A stretch of 64,000 nt of DNA, taken from assembly GCA_009760855.2 (NCBI GenBank), contig WPIO01000141.1, positions 956,158 through 1,020,157 of the forward strand. The letters run 5' to 3'. Made by a program: the position numbers and the translations under genes. Shown in pieces: positions 11,240-21,789 of the stretch. The DNA is from Cristatella mucedo (lineage: Eukaryota > Bryozoa > Phylactolaemata > Cristatellidae). A model generated the notes under the pieces. That model made no database searches. It worked only from the letters and a program-made list of their open reading frames with translations, and was not told the origin of the DNA. Within the stretch, counting starts at the first letter, position 1. Each line of letters starts with the position of its first letter.

Positions 11240-12788
11240 CTTGGCCCAGCTTAATGATGTACAGGCTGCATTATATACTACACGTCACGAGACCTGTTCT
11301 TACCTTATCCGCCAGACCTGTAGGACAATGAATTGCTGGTCCATGGCTTCAGCCAGCACTTCAATGTCAAGACACTCGAGCTCTACTGCTCTGCAATGGT
11401 TTAGATTGAATCTCAGTGGGAGACTCCAGATTATTGACGTGAATGGATCATCAAAGATCATCCGAGGTACCTCTGAAATATGAGGTACATCAGGGCTCGA
11501 TGCTAGGTCCGGTTCAATTCACGATTTATACGCTCACTCTTGCTGATGTGATTGCCAAGAACAATCTAGGCTTTTCCTTCTATGCAGATGACACCCAGTT
11601 GTGCCTTTGCTTTGTTCCCTCCCAGCCTTTAAGCACCTCAAATTCTATAAACTCACTCGCTGCATATTTGTTTATCAAGCATGATATAACTCACCATTCA
11701 ATTAGATTTCCCTTTGCAGTAAATGTAAAGCGCATAGCAAGATATTGATTTCTCGCGGTGCGCTTTATCAAGTGCATTAATATTGTTATTGTTATTATTA
11801 TGTATTGATGACATCTGCATATGGATGGCAGCAAATTTTCTAAAACTAAATTATGATAAAGCTAACTTACTAGTTATGGGCAAACCCAGTGTGATACAGC
11901 AATTGGAAAGGCTGATGCTCAAAATTGGCTCTGTCAGCATATCTGCTGTTGAATCAGTTCGAAATCTAGGTGTCACGTTTCAAAGTGACCCCTCGTTCGA
12001 CGACCACATCAGCTCCACAGTCAAATCTGCCTACTTTCAGCTACGTAACGTTGCTAAAATTCGAGCTTGTTTAGATAAGGATACCACGTCTACGTTGGTC
12101 CATGCATTCGTGACATCCCGTCTCGACTTCTGCAACTCACTGCTTACTGGCCTACCGGCATGTGTAATCAGGCAACTGCAGCTGGTGCAAAACTCCGCAG
12201 CTAAATTGTCTGTCGTGAGCTTCGCAGCTGCCATATCACACCACTTCTCGCCGACCTGCACTGGCTCCCAGTCAAGCAGCCGATTGACTTCGAGATTTAG
12301 TCGCTCACTTTTAAGCCACATAATTCTTTGGCTCCAGCCTATCTCTCAGATCTACTCCCCCATCAGGCCAAGCATTGTACCACCTGCTTTTCGGAATCCA
12401 ACGGTCTACCAATACCACATACAAACCTAAAATCCTTTGAAGACCGCGCATTTAGTTCGTATGCTTTCAATTGTCTTTAACTCCCTCCCGACATGCGTCA
12501 CAACATCCCCTGACTTGACCTCATTTAAAAAGAACCTGAAAACACACCTATTTAGGACAGCGATTAGTGGGTCCCTGTGATTCGTCCTTCATGTGCTTAT
12601 GCATGCTGACATTGTGCATGCTGCCACTAACCACATTTGCATGCTGACCCTGTGCATATAACCCCTAACCATGTTATTCATGCTGTATATCAAGTATGAT
12701 ATTACTCATGATTCAATTGCATTTCCCTTCACAGCAAATATAAAGCACTTAGAAAGAGATTGAGTTCTCAGAGGGCGCTTTGTAAGTG

Positions 12789-12821
<33 letters not shown>

Positions 12822-12826
12822 AGCCA
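11240..12826 (+). mobile_element. L2 element inserted in left arm
   Basis: An L2 copy, recognisable from about 11370, encodes RT-like segments with a frame break near the start. SFYADDTQLCLCF and MAANFLKLNYDKANLLVMG are readable, as is SRLDFCNSLLTGLPACVIR. It ends with AAAGAGATTGAGTTCTCAGA and (ATT)n at 12790-12826. The right arm lacks it, so it inserted after the duplication. A second L2 tail is nested inside it. Confidence 0.88.
11666..11802 (+). mobile_element. Short L2 3' end nested inside another L2
   Basis: The host L2 reads GCTGCAT ... TATTGATGACATC, which other copies have contiguously. Between them is about 135 bp of L2 3' UTR with GTAAAGCGCATAGCAAGATA, TTATCAAGTG and an ATT-rich tail. 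Confidence 0.88.
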
Positions 12827-13059
12827 GCCAAATCAGCTGAGAGTTTTCGTCGATCAAGTATCTGCATTTCAGACATTCGGTCCAACGTGCTAGCCCGTTT
12901 GCATAGGGGAGGTCATGATTAAGATTAAATACTGCTTACACGAACCAGGAGATCTAATTATGTCAACTGCGTTCCAACTCGACTGCTATCAATATGGACC
13001 CTGGGTAAAGTTCATACACTGAGCCACAATGCCTGCTGCATCATGGCTACTTCACATAC

Positions 13060-13390
13060 AGATGAACAGCTTCCCCTGTTTCAGTCTTCTCGTGCCCTAG
13101 GGTCTTATCTACACATACAATATATTAGCTATTCCATAACTCAGCTGCTTATAGACCACTGGCAACAGCAGGTTTCGCTCAGCAGTTCGTAGACTGTGGA
13201 ACTCACTTCCACGATTCTTAGGTGACGACATCTACTCTCCTGCTCCCTACTGCAGCAGAAGCTGCCTAGCCGTCTGAGCAGCTACCTTCACGTAAGCTAA
13301 CTCCAGTAGTAGGCTCTTTCTAGATGCCTTGCACGACCAACTTCTCGTTTGCTCAAATGTCTCAATCTTACTCTTCTATGCCTTTAACTT
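13060..13390 (+). mobile_element. LINE-B fragment (diverged), duplicated with the arm
   Basis: Resembles the LINE-B C-terminal region: TGTGGAACTCACTTCCACGA, GACGACATCTACTCTCCTGC. The inverted copy is at about 30780-31100, so this insertion predates the duplication. Confidence 0.65.
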
Positions 13391-13424
13391 GGCCATATTT
13401 AATTAAAATAAAGTTTACTTGCAG

Positions 13425-13732
13425 CCACATGGGCACCGAAAGCCATCCAGCCTTTGCATGCCCTACAGCTTGATCCCAAATGTTTGAAAGTAGCAAATCC
13501 ACTTACTACTTCCGGCTTAGTGGAATCGCAGACTAGCCGACATAAACCTGTAGTTAATGAAAGGATTTTAGATCGATTCGATGGGGATAATGGAGTACCA
13601 GGGGTAACACAATTCAAGGAGGCGTTGGAATGTTACGAGAGACTATCTGTAGAGATTGTGGAAGCCATTCAGAAAATGAATGCTTTGAACGACTACCATC
13701 TGCAAAACAAAGTTAATCTCAAGCGACATTAG
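13425..13732 (+). CDS. Terminal exon of an unrecognised gene (left copy)
   Basis: The acceptor TTTACTTGCAG ends at 13424 and the frame stays open to a TAG at 13730-13732. The protein has WAPKAIQPLHALQLD, then SRHKPVVNERILDRFDGDN, then a likely helix (FKEALECYERLSVEIVEAIQ, KMNALNDYHLQNKVNLKRH). The same frame is kept in the inverted copy at 30422-30729. It is also traceable in the diverged third copy near 37.25-37.6 kb (WAQKSVQALHALNLDLK, QTNRHKP), despite stops there. Conservation of this frame over the opposite one supports coding. The exon converges tail-to-tail on the MBD-containing gene. The family is not recognised; upstream exons were not identified with confidence. Confidence 0.55.
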
Positions 13733-14192
13733 GCTTTGTTCTAGTCGAGTAGAAATTTCGAAAAGAAGAATTCACTGATATTACAGGAACAAAACTAATA
13801 TCTCGGTCCATCAAGTACATCTGTAATTCAAAGACAGTGATCTGATTAATCGACTAGACGAAACGTCCAACCTAAAATTGGTCCGATGAGCAAGGTATGG
13901 GTAAGCATCTCACGTTCACGTGCTGAACGGGACGTGCTTGCTTTTCCTTAATGTGAGTAACTATTTTAAGCTTGAAATCTAGGATCGATGATAAAGCAAG
14001 CCAAGCTTTTTAAAATCTACCAATGGTTGTACTCGACCAATTCAAGATCATATACAAGCATCATCGACTCTGGCAATGAGTTGCAGCAGAGCGATTTCCA
14101 TGGTTTCAGTTAAGCTAAATTTTACTCAAGTCAATTTTTCCTGTGCCTGTAAGACTACGACAGTTAGAAGAGCAACAAAATAGCTCTCTCAC

Positions 14193-14389
14193 CGGAATAA
14201 TCTCGGCCGTGGCAATAGCTGCCGTCTGCTGCTGCTTCAACTTTAGCTTTGCAACACGTGACGGCAGCTGGTTGCTAGTTCGATGTTTCTTTCGAGCCAT
14301 TCGCACCATCTCGAATGGTGGTCGAAAGACCGGTCTTTGAAGGAAAGTAAAATTTTCTTCAGAAACGTCATCGACTCCTGTGTCATGCA
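14193..14389 (-). CDS. Exon of MBD-containing gene, left copy (exon c)
   Basis: A 197-bp antisense exon between an acceptor (CCTCATATAG) and a donor (CCG/GTGAGA). The protein has EENFTFLQRPVFRPPFEMVR then a basic, Gln-rich helix (RVAKLKLKQQQTAAIATAEI). It starts with two bases, which fits the phase-1 end of exon b. The right-arm counterpart differs at a few residues. No known domain is recognised. It could mediate coiled-coil contact; this is inference. Confidence 0.55.
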
Positions 14390-14893
14390 CTATATGAGGA
14401 ATAAAAAATCAATCAATGAATTATCCCCGCAATTCGGTCCAAGCCGTTATGATTTGCAGACAAATCGACATGAAGCTTCTGTTACTTACGGAACTTGTGC
14501 AGTTGTGGCATGGATCTCTAAAATGAAATAATACCGATTAAGATTACTTAATCTGCATATAATTGCGCCACAATAAAGTCATAATAATACTTATAGGTCG
14601 TTTGTACCGTGCCATGAAAAAGTAGGTAAATCCCTTGACAGCATGTTGCCAATAAATTGATAAGCAAGGTTTATCGTCATGCCCTGAAAAATAGTTAGAC
14701 TGGAATGCAAATAAAGATTAGTATCGTGCTTAGGCCAGCATGCTGCAGCACCCAAGAAGACACTGAGGCCCACCGGTTGGTTAGACCTTGGGCTATCAAA
14801 ATGCACTGAATCATGCACAGGAAAGCAGGCAAACTACGCAAGAACTGAAAGACAAGTTCACTACGGTGCTATTCCTAGTGGGCTTTATCGTAC

Positions 14894-14967
14894 CTTCATT
14901 CCTTAAAACACCAATCGCTACCGTCCGACAGTTGATATCACAACGACGAGGCACCATACTATAGTTG
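14894..14967 (-). CDS. Exon of MBD-containing gene, left copy (exon b)
   Basis: A 74-bp antisense exon with acceptor TTTCATTAG and donor AAG/GTACGA, readable as NYSMVPRRCDINCRTVAIGV then LRNE in the frame that fits exon c. The splice sites are identical in the right arm. Confidence 0.42.
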
Positions 14968-15773
14968 CTAATGAAATGGCAATAAGAACGCGATTTCAGG
15001 GTTAGAAAGCTGTACGCTCGAACAATGTCACGAGTCATTAGGTAGAAGAGTGTACCTTTTCTGATTAAATAGCAGAATGTGACAAAGTGACAAGAGCCGG
15101 AAGCTTCGATCGTTGTTTAATGGGCAATCTATAGCTCTAGCAGGTGCTCTTTATTGGCCCCCCACCTGAAGACATGAGATTAGGAGGCCCTAGATAGAGA
15201 CCAGAGCCCCTTCTTACATTTTCTCCCCGAGACAGCCCTCCTCCCAGGATTCCAAGAAGTCGCTGCCAGGCTGAGACGACAGGCGTTCGAAACGTTCGCT
15301 CGGTCACGTAATGGTGGTAGCCTTATATCCTGTCAGCTGTGGAGTCATTAAAATACTCCCCTGAAGTAGCTGCTACGAAACAGGGAAAAATCAGTGCTGC
15401 ATTGAGCCAAACCTATCCACAATGAGGCTGTCGAAATGTTCATGCTGACGAAAAAGGCATGCAACAGGCCACAATCTGAAAAGGGTTGGCTGCAAGTTCT
15501 CAGAAAGACAATCTTCATGCAAGACGCCTGTGAAAAACCCGTGACCGACTTTCGGCCGTTAAGTTGCCTTGGCAAATAGCCTCTTCACCGAAGCGACAGA
15601 ACTTTGGGCAGCTGCTGGATCTCTATAGGGCTTGGCGATAGGCCATGAATTATCCTTGGCTAGTCAAACGCAGGGTAATGCAAATCAATTATGGAAGTAG
15701 TTCGGAATGGCTAGAATGAACTCATCGATCATATGGCTACACACAGAGAGGCATTTTTTCGCAATGTACTCAC

Positions 15774-15862
15774 CAGCTTGACACCTTTTGGCGACACGTA
15801 GTAGGCATCGCCCGTTCTTGTTTTCTGTCTACGTTGTCTAAGAACAACTAAACGCTTCCAAC
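15774..15862 (-). CDS. Methyl-CpG-binding domain (MBD)-like exon, left copy
   Basis: An 89-bp antisense exon bounded by TTATTTGTAG and CTG/GTGAGT. It encodes GWKRLVVLRQRRQKTRTGDA and YYVSPKGVKL. This matches the N-terminal half of the MBD fold: GW+R, basic loop, then a Tyr-Tyr-x-Ser-Pro-x-Gly-x-K strand-turn as in MeCP2/MBD2/MBD4. The exon ends just after the SPxGxK turn; from family knowledge this is where MBD genes commonly carry an intron. It differs from the right copy by one conservative residue within the exon. The second half of the MBD was not located, so complete domain function is not shown. Confidence 0.62.
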
Positions 15863-16619
15863 CTACAAATAACGACCCTGAATAATACTCGTGGAAGCGA
15901 TGCTGCATACAAGTTCCAATGCTCCATTTTTCTAGCATATTTTAATCGCTTTCACAGACATGTAGCTCTCTTAGGACGCTTTGGAAATTTGTCATTATCA
16001 AATTCAGAGCTTGCAGTCTTAATACAAAGAAATAGGCCGAGATGAAAAGCATCTGCAGCCGACAAAGAATAGGATAGCCGGAATTTAGAGCCTTCGCTGT
16101 TGACGGCTTTTTGTAAAGCAGCACATTGACACACCATTTATGACATTTGATAGGCATGCTGGGTTAATAGCTCCTACGAGGATGCTTCGGTGACATTCAT
16201 CTCTGCAGCGCAGCAAGAACAAAAAAATACATTCTAATGGAAAGAAGCACAACATGCCGTTACGATTCATTACATAATCATAGGCACTAAAAACAACTCA
16301 AAATGATGTCAACCGTGTAGTACTGCCATTACACTGAAGAAGTTCGTTAACAAGCTTATTAGGGAAATTCATGAGTGATTCATGAAGTTTACTAAAACAG
16401 CATACAAGATGATGCCTTAGCATTCATTTTCTGTAGTATCCCTTTTGCTTGAAGTTAAACAAACACAATGCTGGTCAACCATCGTGGAGGCAACCCTAGT
16501 TACGAGCTGCAGGTGTTGCAGGTATGAGAATTCGTGTTTCCTCCAATTTCCGAGCAGCTGAGACACGTCTAGCATTCAGCTCGCTAGCAGTAGAGATGTT
16601 GCAGCAAAGGACATGAGGC

Positions 16620-16760
16620 GATAATAAAAATAATAACAAAAAATTATAATGTCTTAGCATTCTCAGAGAATGCAGTCCCTTTCTAGGCACGCCACGTATG
16701 CTTCAACAGAAGCATGGTCAAAGGGTAAGTGGTAGCACGATCAAGGACGACAAGCATAGC
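16620..16760 (-). mobile_element. L2 3' tail remnant, shared by both arms
   Basis: An AT-rich tract then an antisense stem-loop-like segment (TCTCAGAGAATGCAGTCCCT, TTCTAGGCACGCCACGTATG). The same remnant is at 27285-27424 in the right arm, so it was present before duplication. Confidence 0.65.
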
Positions 16761-17322
16761 CTGGTTGCCACGAGCAACCGAGAGCCAATCTACCAGTCAG
16801 CACACTCAATCCCTTCCTCCTGCTTGTATTTGCTTCATTTTGCTTCCTCCCCCTTCTCGTCGTCAACGCCTTAGCCCTAAACTAGCAGGTGAGAACCAAA
16901 GTGGGCCACCAGACAGTGCCAGCAGGTACAATACCAATTACAATGACGAGTACAGCTTCATCTTAATGGTCCGGAGTGTGACTTGGCCTCCAGCATTTAC
17001 CTGTAGAATGCGCTTGCCTACGAGCCCAGTAAATACTGAACCTATGCCGACGGAGGTCATAAACATGGAAACATGGAAATTCATGCTGAGTGGCCAACCT
17101 CGAAGGTAAGCGATTGCCCATGCCAAAGTCAAACAACCAGCATACCTAACACGTTTCTCTACTGAAGATGAGAAGCAATAGCTGCCGTAGCACACGATGG
17201 AACGTGTTAACTAATATAAATACGCCTTCAAAATCATCCCAATTTGTCCAGAGCTCATTCTGCTGTTGAGCAAAGAAGTCTAGGCCCAGGTCTCAGGATG
17301 GAAACTGTGAGAAGCCCAACGC

Positions 17323-17719
17323 CTAATCTTTTCCTCCAGATGCGCAGATGCAAAAATTACTGAGAAGTTGACGGTTTAGAAAGAATTCATCGAAGAGAAC
17401 GAAAGCAGAAGTGGTATGCATCATCAGCTTCATGCGAAAAGTGACCAATCGTTTATGCCTTAGACAGGAGTGTAAACCTATGAGTGCTCCAGTACTGATA
17501 CCAGCAGACGAAGTTTTCTTGCAGAGGCCAGCAAAGAGTACGTTTAATGCAGCATACTGCACGCTGAGTACATATCGAATCAGGTTCCTGAGGAAAACCA
17601 TCTTTTCATTCTTCGAGTCTAACTCGTTGCCCATACGTTGGAGGCTCAGAGCGATAGCATAGATCAGCTTTGGGTCAACTGAGGGTCGGCTAAAGAGGGC
17701 TTTTGCCTGCTTTGTAGCC
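17323..17719 (-). CDS. Terminal exon of unrecognised minus-strand gene
   Basis: An open frame of about 131 codons ends at a stop at 17323-17325. Its acceptor is ACCGCAG just upstream (17720-17722). Content includes SVDPKLIYAIALSLQRMGNE, FLRNLIRYVLSVQYAALNVL, SSAGISTGALIGLHSCLRHK and a C-terminal hydrophobic segment around TSAFVLFDEFF. The first base completes an AAG codon with the two bases left by the exon at 17936-18042. The hydrophobic segments suggest a helical or membrane-associated protein; no family is recognised. It lies just outside the left arm and has no partner in the right arm, so it is single copy. Confidence 0.5.
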
Positions 17720-17935
17720 CTGCGGTCGTTCGTTGCTAAATGTCAAGATTTCGGCGCCTTAACTTAACGAGTGTTCAGAGCCAACTTTTTTGCAGTTCAG
17801 GATGATGCGAGAGATATAGGCAACTTCCGGAGTTATTATCTCGTTATCCTCTCTAGGCTGAGATGCCTTACAAAGATAGTGAGTCAACGGTTGGCGAAAA
17901 GAGTCACTGACCGACTTGGATTTAATCGAGCTTAC

Positions 17936-18042
17936 TTCCGCCAGGGGTCAAGGATGTGCCTCCTGGGTCGCAGAATCAGGCAGGTGCGGACGACAGCCAT
18001 CTCAAAAGCCATACCATTCTCTCCACACAGAACCGACGAATG
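17936..18042 (-). CDS. Penultimate exon of the same minus-strand gene
   Basis: A 107-bp antisense exon with a good acceptor (TTTCTCTCAG) and donor (CGGAA/GTAAGC), encoding HSSVLCGENGMAFEMAVVRT and CLILRPRRHILDPWRK. It ends in phase 2, matching the next exon. The PRRHILDPWRK stretch looks conserved-protein-like but is not recognised. Upstream exons were not found before the microsatellite-rich region. Confidence 0.5.
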
Positions 18043-18184
18043 CTGAGAGAAACGGTAAGGTTTTCGCTTGTTTTTAAATTCTGTCATGGCAGGAGATGCC
18101 GTTACGTCAGTCAAGTAGGTGATGTCGTGACCTAAGCCAGGAGTGAGATCTAGGCTATGGGGGCTTCTGAATAATAGGAATAGT

Positions 18185-18300
18185 CTCCGAATAATGATAA
18201 TAACAATGCACTTGATAAAGCGTCCTCAGAGAACTCAATCTCTTTTTAGACGCTTTACATTTGCTGCAAACCAAAGCACTTTCAGGTTGGTTCGAAGCAC
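18185..18300 (-). mobile_element. L2 3' tail (antisense)
   Basis: AATGATAATAA, then TGCACTTGATAAAGCGTCCT, CAGAGAACTCAATCTCTTTT, and TTTACATTTGCTGCAAA. Confidence 0.85.
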
Positions 18301-18404
18301 AGTTTACTGAATTGAGTCAGTACAACAGGTTTTGCGATATCTTGCCTGACTGACAAATAGTTGGAATGGCCAAGCTGGACAGAAAGAAGGGGAAAGAGAG
18401 GAAG

Positions 18405-18431
18405 ACAGAGAGAGCGAGAGAGAGAGATAGA

Positions 18432-18527
<96 letters not shown>

Positions 18528-18528
18528 C
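18405..18528. repeat. (GA)n microsatellite
   Basis: A long GA run with few interruptions, directly abutting a LINE-B fragment. Confidence 0.95.
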
Positions 18529-18990
18529 TGACCCGCAAGGCCCGCCACGGCTTGGCTCCTCCATACCTAGCTGACCTGCTGCACCAGTTTCAGCTTCTTC
18601 GTGTCCTCAGGTCATGTATGGACAATAAACTAGCTGTTCCATTCCTCTGCCTACAGACCGTTGGTGACAGAAGCTGTAGCTCTGCAAGCCTGAAACTCTG
18701 GAACTCGCTTTCACCGTTCTTACAAAACGACAACTACTCTCTTGCTGCTGACTAGAACTCATTACTTTCAGTGGTCATGAGCTGCTACTTCAATGCTACT
18801 CATTACCTCAGTTACTCACCTGACTCTGCCATGCTTTCCACTTTCTCTTTGTTGCGTGAGATTAAATCTTTTGGCTACCGAATGCATACCGAAAGCAACT
18901 CAGGCTGTTAATTTGCTATACAGAAGTCTTCTGTGTAACACTCACATAGTCTTTATGGCTTTGTGGAATAACAGACGGAGAAAAATTACA
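18528..18990 (+). mobile_element. LINE-B C-terminal fragment
   Basis: Translates to the KARHGLAPPYLADLLHQFQ segment and a LWNSLSPFLQND segment characteristic of the LINE-B RT C-terminus. It ends in the family 3' UTR (TCTTTATGGCTTTGTGGAAT) and an ATTACATT tail. Confidence 0.8.
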
Positions 18991-19003
18991 TTACATTTAG
19001 AGA

Positions 19004-19021
19004 GATAGAGAGAGTGGGGGG

Positions 19022-19073
<52 letters not shown>

Positions 19074-19078
19074 GAGAG
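19004..19078. repeat. (GA)n microsatellite
   Basis: GA run following the LINE-B tail. Confidence 0.95.
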
Positions 19079-19149
19079 CAAGACTGCGGGAACATAAAGT
19101 TAGTGACCAAACTTTGAACTTGATGTGACATGGAGCCAATCCAGATTAT

Positions 19150-19395
19150 TGACAAGTAGTAGAAAGCTCCAATTACGTAACGAGACGTATCGCCATCTGT
19201 AATTCCGAAACAGCCACAAAGACTACGTGGATGAGAGTCTTGAGAATTTTTTATGAGAGTTTTGCATAGTGCACTCAAAACCTCGTGGGTTTTCGGTAGG
19301 GAATCGGTAGCCAACGGACTTCAAAGTGCCTACAGAGAGATTGAGTTTTCTGAGGGCACTTCATCAAGTGCATTATTATTATTATTATTATCTCA
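19150..19395. mobile_element. LINE-B 3' end (antisense) then L2 tail (sense)
   Basis: 19170-19320 is an antisense LINE-B 3' UTR (ATCGCCATCTGTAATTCCGA, GAGAGTTTTGCATAGTGCAC). 19325-19395 is a sense L2 stem-loop (AGTGCCTACAGAGAGATTGA) with an (ATT)n tail. Confidence 0.7.
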
Positions 19396-19477
19396 CTACG
19401 TTTGCGACTGACATTGCCAGCTGTAGAGTTTTGCCTTAGCAGCTGGCGCCATGTTGCATATGCCACAAGTCTTGCAA

Positions 19478-19613
19478 GATTAGAAGCTGTCTCCCACAGT
19501 GGCTTGTAAAAAATTTAACTAGCTCTTTAGTTCTGTCTCGGCTTGATTATTGTAATTCCCTTTTGGCTGGGCTACCAAAGAAATCTATAATGCCACGACA
19601 GCGGACTGTGAAT
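19478..19613 (+). mobile_element. LINE-B, 5' part of copy split by an L2
   Basis: Matches 56303-56443 (SCLPQWLVKN and SLVLSRLDYCNSL segments). It breaks off after GCGGACTGTGAAT, where the L2 begins; the copy resumes at 21208. Confidence 0.82.
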
Positions 19614-21207
19614 AGAACTTGAGCAACTACCGCCCAGTTTCCCTTCTACCATTCCTATCAAAGTCACTCGAACGGGTCGTGGCGGACCAGCAAAACTCGT
19701 ATATCGAAACCTCACACCTTGCTAGTAAGTTTCAGTCTGGCTTTAGAGCTAACCACTCCACAGAGTCAGCATTGCTTCGGGTATACAACGACCTACTTAG
19801 GAATGCAGACATGGGTAGAGTGTCTCTGCTTGTTTTGCTTGATCTTTCGGCAGCTTTTGATACCATCGATCACAAAGTTCTTCTAGAGCGCCTCTCATCT
19901 CGCCTGGGCATCACTGGCACTGCTCTGCAGTGGTTCAGGTCCTATCTCAGTGGGAGACTCCAGAGTATTGACGTGAATGGACAAAGATCATGTGAAGTAC
20001 CTCTGAAATATGGAGTACCTCAGGGCTCCGTGCTAGGTCCGGTTCTTTTCACGGTTTATACTCTGCCTCTTGCTGATGTGATTGCCAAGCACAATCTAGG
20101 CTTTCACTTCTATGCGGATGACACTCAGTTGTACCTTTGCTTTGATCCCTCCCAGCCTTCGAGCACCTCAAATTCTCTGAACTCACTAGCTGCATGCATT
20201 GATGACATCCGCACATGGATGGCAGCAAATTTTCTAAAACTAAACGATGATAAAACTAACTTACTTGTTATGGGCAAACCCAGTGTGATTCAGAGATTGG
20301 AAAGGCTGTCTCTCAAAATTGGCTCTGCCAGCATATCTCCTGTCGAATCAGCTCGGAATCTAGGTGTCATATTCCAAAGCGACCTCTCGTTAGACGACCA
20401 TATCAGCTCCACAGTCAAATCCGCCTATTTTCAGCTTCATAACATTACTAAAATTCGGGCTTGTTTAGATAAAGATACCACGTCCAAGTTAGTTCATGCA
20501 TTCGTGACATCCCGTCTCGACTTCTGCAACTCACTGCTTACTGGCCTACCAGCATGTGCGATCAGGCGATTGCAGCTTGTGCAAAACTCTGCAGCTAGGC
20601 TTGTCTGTCGTGAGCGTCACAGTTGCCACATTACTCCACTTCTCGCCGACCTGCACTGGCTACCAGTCAAGCAACAGATTGACTTCAAGGTTTTGTCGCT
20701 CACTTTTAGGTCCCTTCATTGTATGGCTCCAGCCTATCTGTCAGATATACTACCCCATCAGGCCAAGCATCGTACCACCCGCTTCTCGGAATCCAACAGT
20801 CTAGAAATACCTCATACAAACCTTAAATCCTTTGGAGACCGTGCATTTAGTTCATATGCTCCCAAAGCCTGGAACTCCCTCCCGACCTGCGACAAAACAT
20901 CCCCTGACCTGACCACATTTAAAAGGAACCTAAAAACACACCTATTTAGGACAGCATTTAGTGGGTCCCTGTGATTCGTCTTTGATGTGCTTATGCGTGC
21001 TGACACTGTGCATGCTGCCACTAACCACATTTGCATGCTGACCCTGTGCATGTCACCCTTAACCATATTATTCATCTCGTTTGTTTTTCAAGCATGATTT
21101 TACTTACCATTCAATTGCATTTCACTTTACAGCAAATGTAAAGCGCCTAGAGAGAGATTGAGTTCTCTGAGGGTGCTTTATCAAGTGAATTATTATTATT
21201 ATTATTA
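19614..21207 (+). mobile_element. L2 copy with 450-codon open RT frame, nested in LINE-B
   Basis: A 5'-truncated L2 starting at the NYRPVSLLPFLSKSLERVV segment. One uninterrupted frame of about 450 codons (19619-20974) covers the RT core: LDLSAAFDTIDHK, GVPQGSVLGPVLF and FHFYADDTQLYLCF (the YADD catalytic box), plus the downstream region to the natural stop. The 3' UTR ends in AGAGAGATTGAGTTCTCTGA and (ATT)n. The endonuclease part is missing, so the copy is dead on arrival despite the open RT. Little decay and the nested position suggest a recent insertion. Confidence 0.93.
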
Positions 21208-21780
21208 AGGCTGGTCTTCAAGTCCCAGCGGTTTGAGCACGTGTCACCTTTGCTGGAAGAGCTAGGATGGTTGCCGGTTGAGCAAAGGATACGGAGCAAA
21301 GCTCTTACGATGACCCACAAGGCCCGCCACGGCTTGGCTCCTTCGTACCTAGCTGAACTGCTACATCAATTTCAGCCTGTTCGTGCCCTCAGGTCCTGTG
21401 TGGACAATAAATTAGCTGTCCCATTCCTCAGCTTAAAGACAGTTGGCGACAGAAGCTTTAGCTCTGCAGGTCCTAAACTGTGGAACTCGCTTCCACAATT
21501 CTTACGCAACGACATCTACTCTCCAACTGCCGACTATGGCACATCTTTTTCAGCGGTCCTGAACTGCTACTTCTATGCTACTCACTACCTCAACTGCTCT
21601 CCTAACTCTGCTATGCTTCCCACTTTCTCTTTGTTGCGTGAGACGAAGTCTGTTGGTTACCGAATGCGTACCGAAAGCCGCTTAGGCTGTGAGTGAGCTA
21701 TACAAAACTCTCCTGCGTAACGCCCACATGGTCTTTATGACTTTGTGGAGTTACTGACGGAGATACATTACATTGCATTA
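21208..21780 (+). mobile_element. LINE-B, 3' part of the split copy
   Basis: Continues the copy at 19478: CAAGTCCCAGCGGTTTGAGC, then the ELGWLPVEQRIRSKALTMTH and PKLWNSLPQFLRND segments. The 3' end has ACGGAGATACATTACATTGC. Confidence 0.88.
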
Positions 21781-21789
21781 CAAGTAGGA

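Larger units (their letters stand above)
10499..17316. repeat. Left arm of large inverted duplication
   Basis: The reverse complement matches 24468-32760. By-eye comparison of short samples suggests about 97% identity around 14.1-17.0 kb, about 94% around 13.4-13.7 kb and about 94% around 17.1-17.3 kb, but nearer 89% at 10.8-11.0 kb. This arm alone has an L2 insertion at about 11.14-12.83 kb. Corresponding exons keep exactly the same lengths in the two arms (89, 74 and 197 bp). Confidence 0.9.

Noticed and set aside
16729-17109. Plus-strand frame starting MVARSRTTSIAW, also present at 26815-27318 on the minus strand
   Set aside because: It starts inside a degraded L2 tail and is intact mainly because the arms are nearly identical. 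The antisense frame has better splice signals. Duplicated openness is not evidence of coding at this identity.
18282-18755. Frames rich in Arg-Glu or Ser-Leu around 18.3-18.7 kb
   Set aside because: They are produced by the (GA)n microsatellite; the recognisable part belongs to LINE-B.
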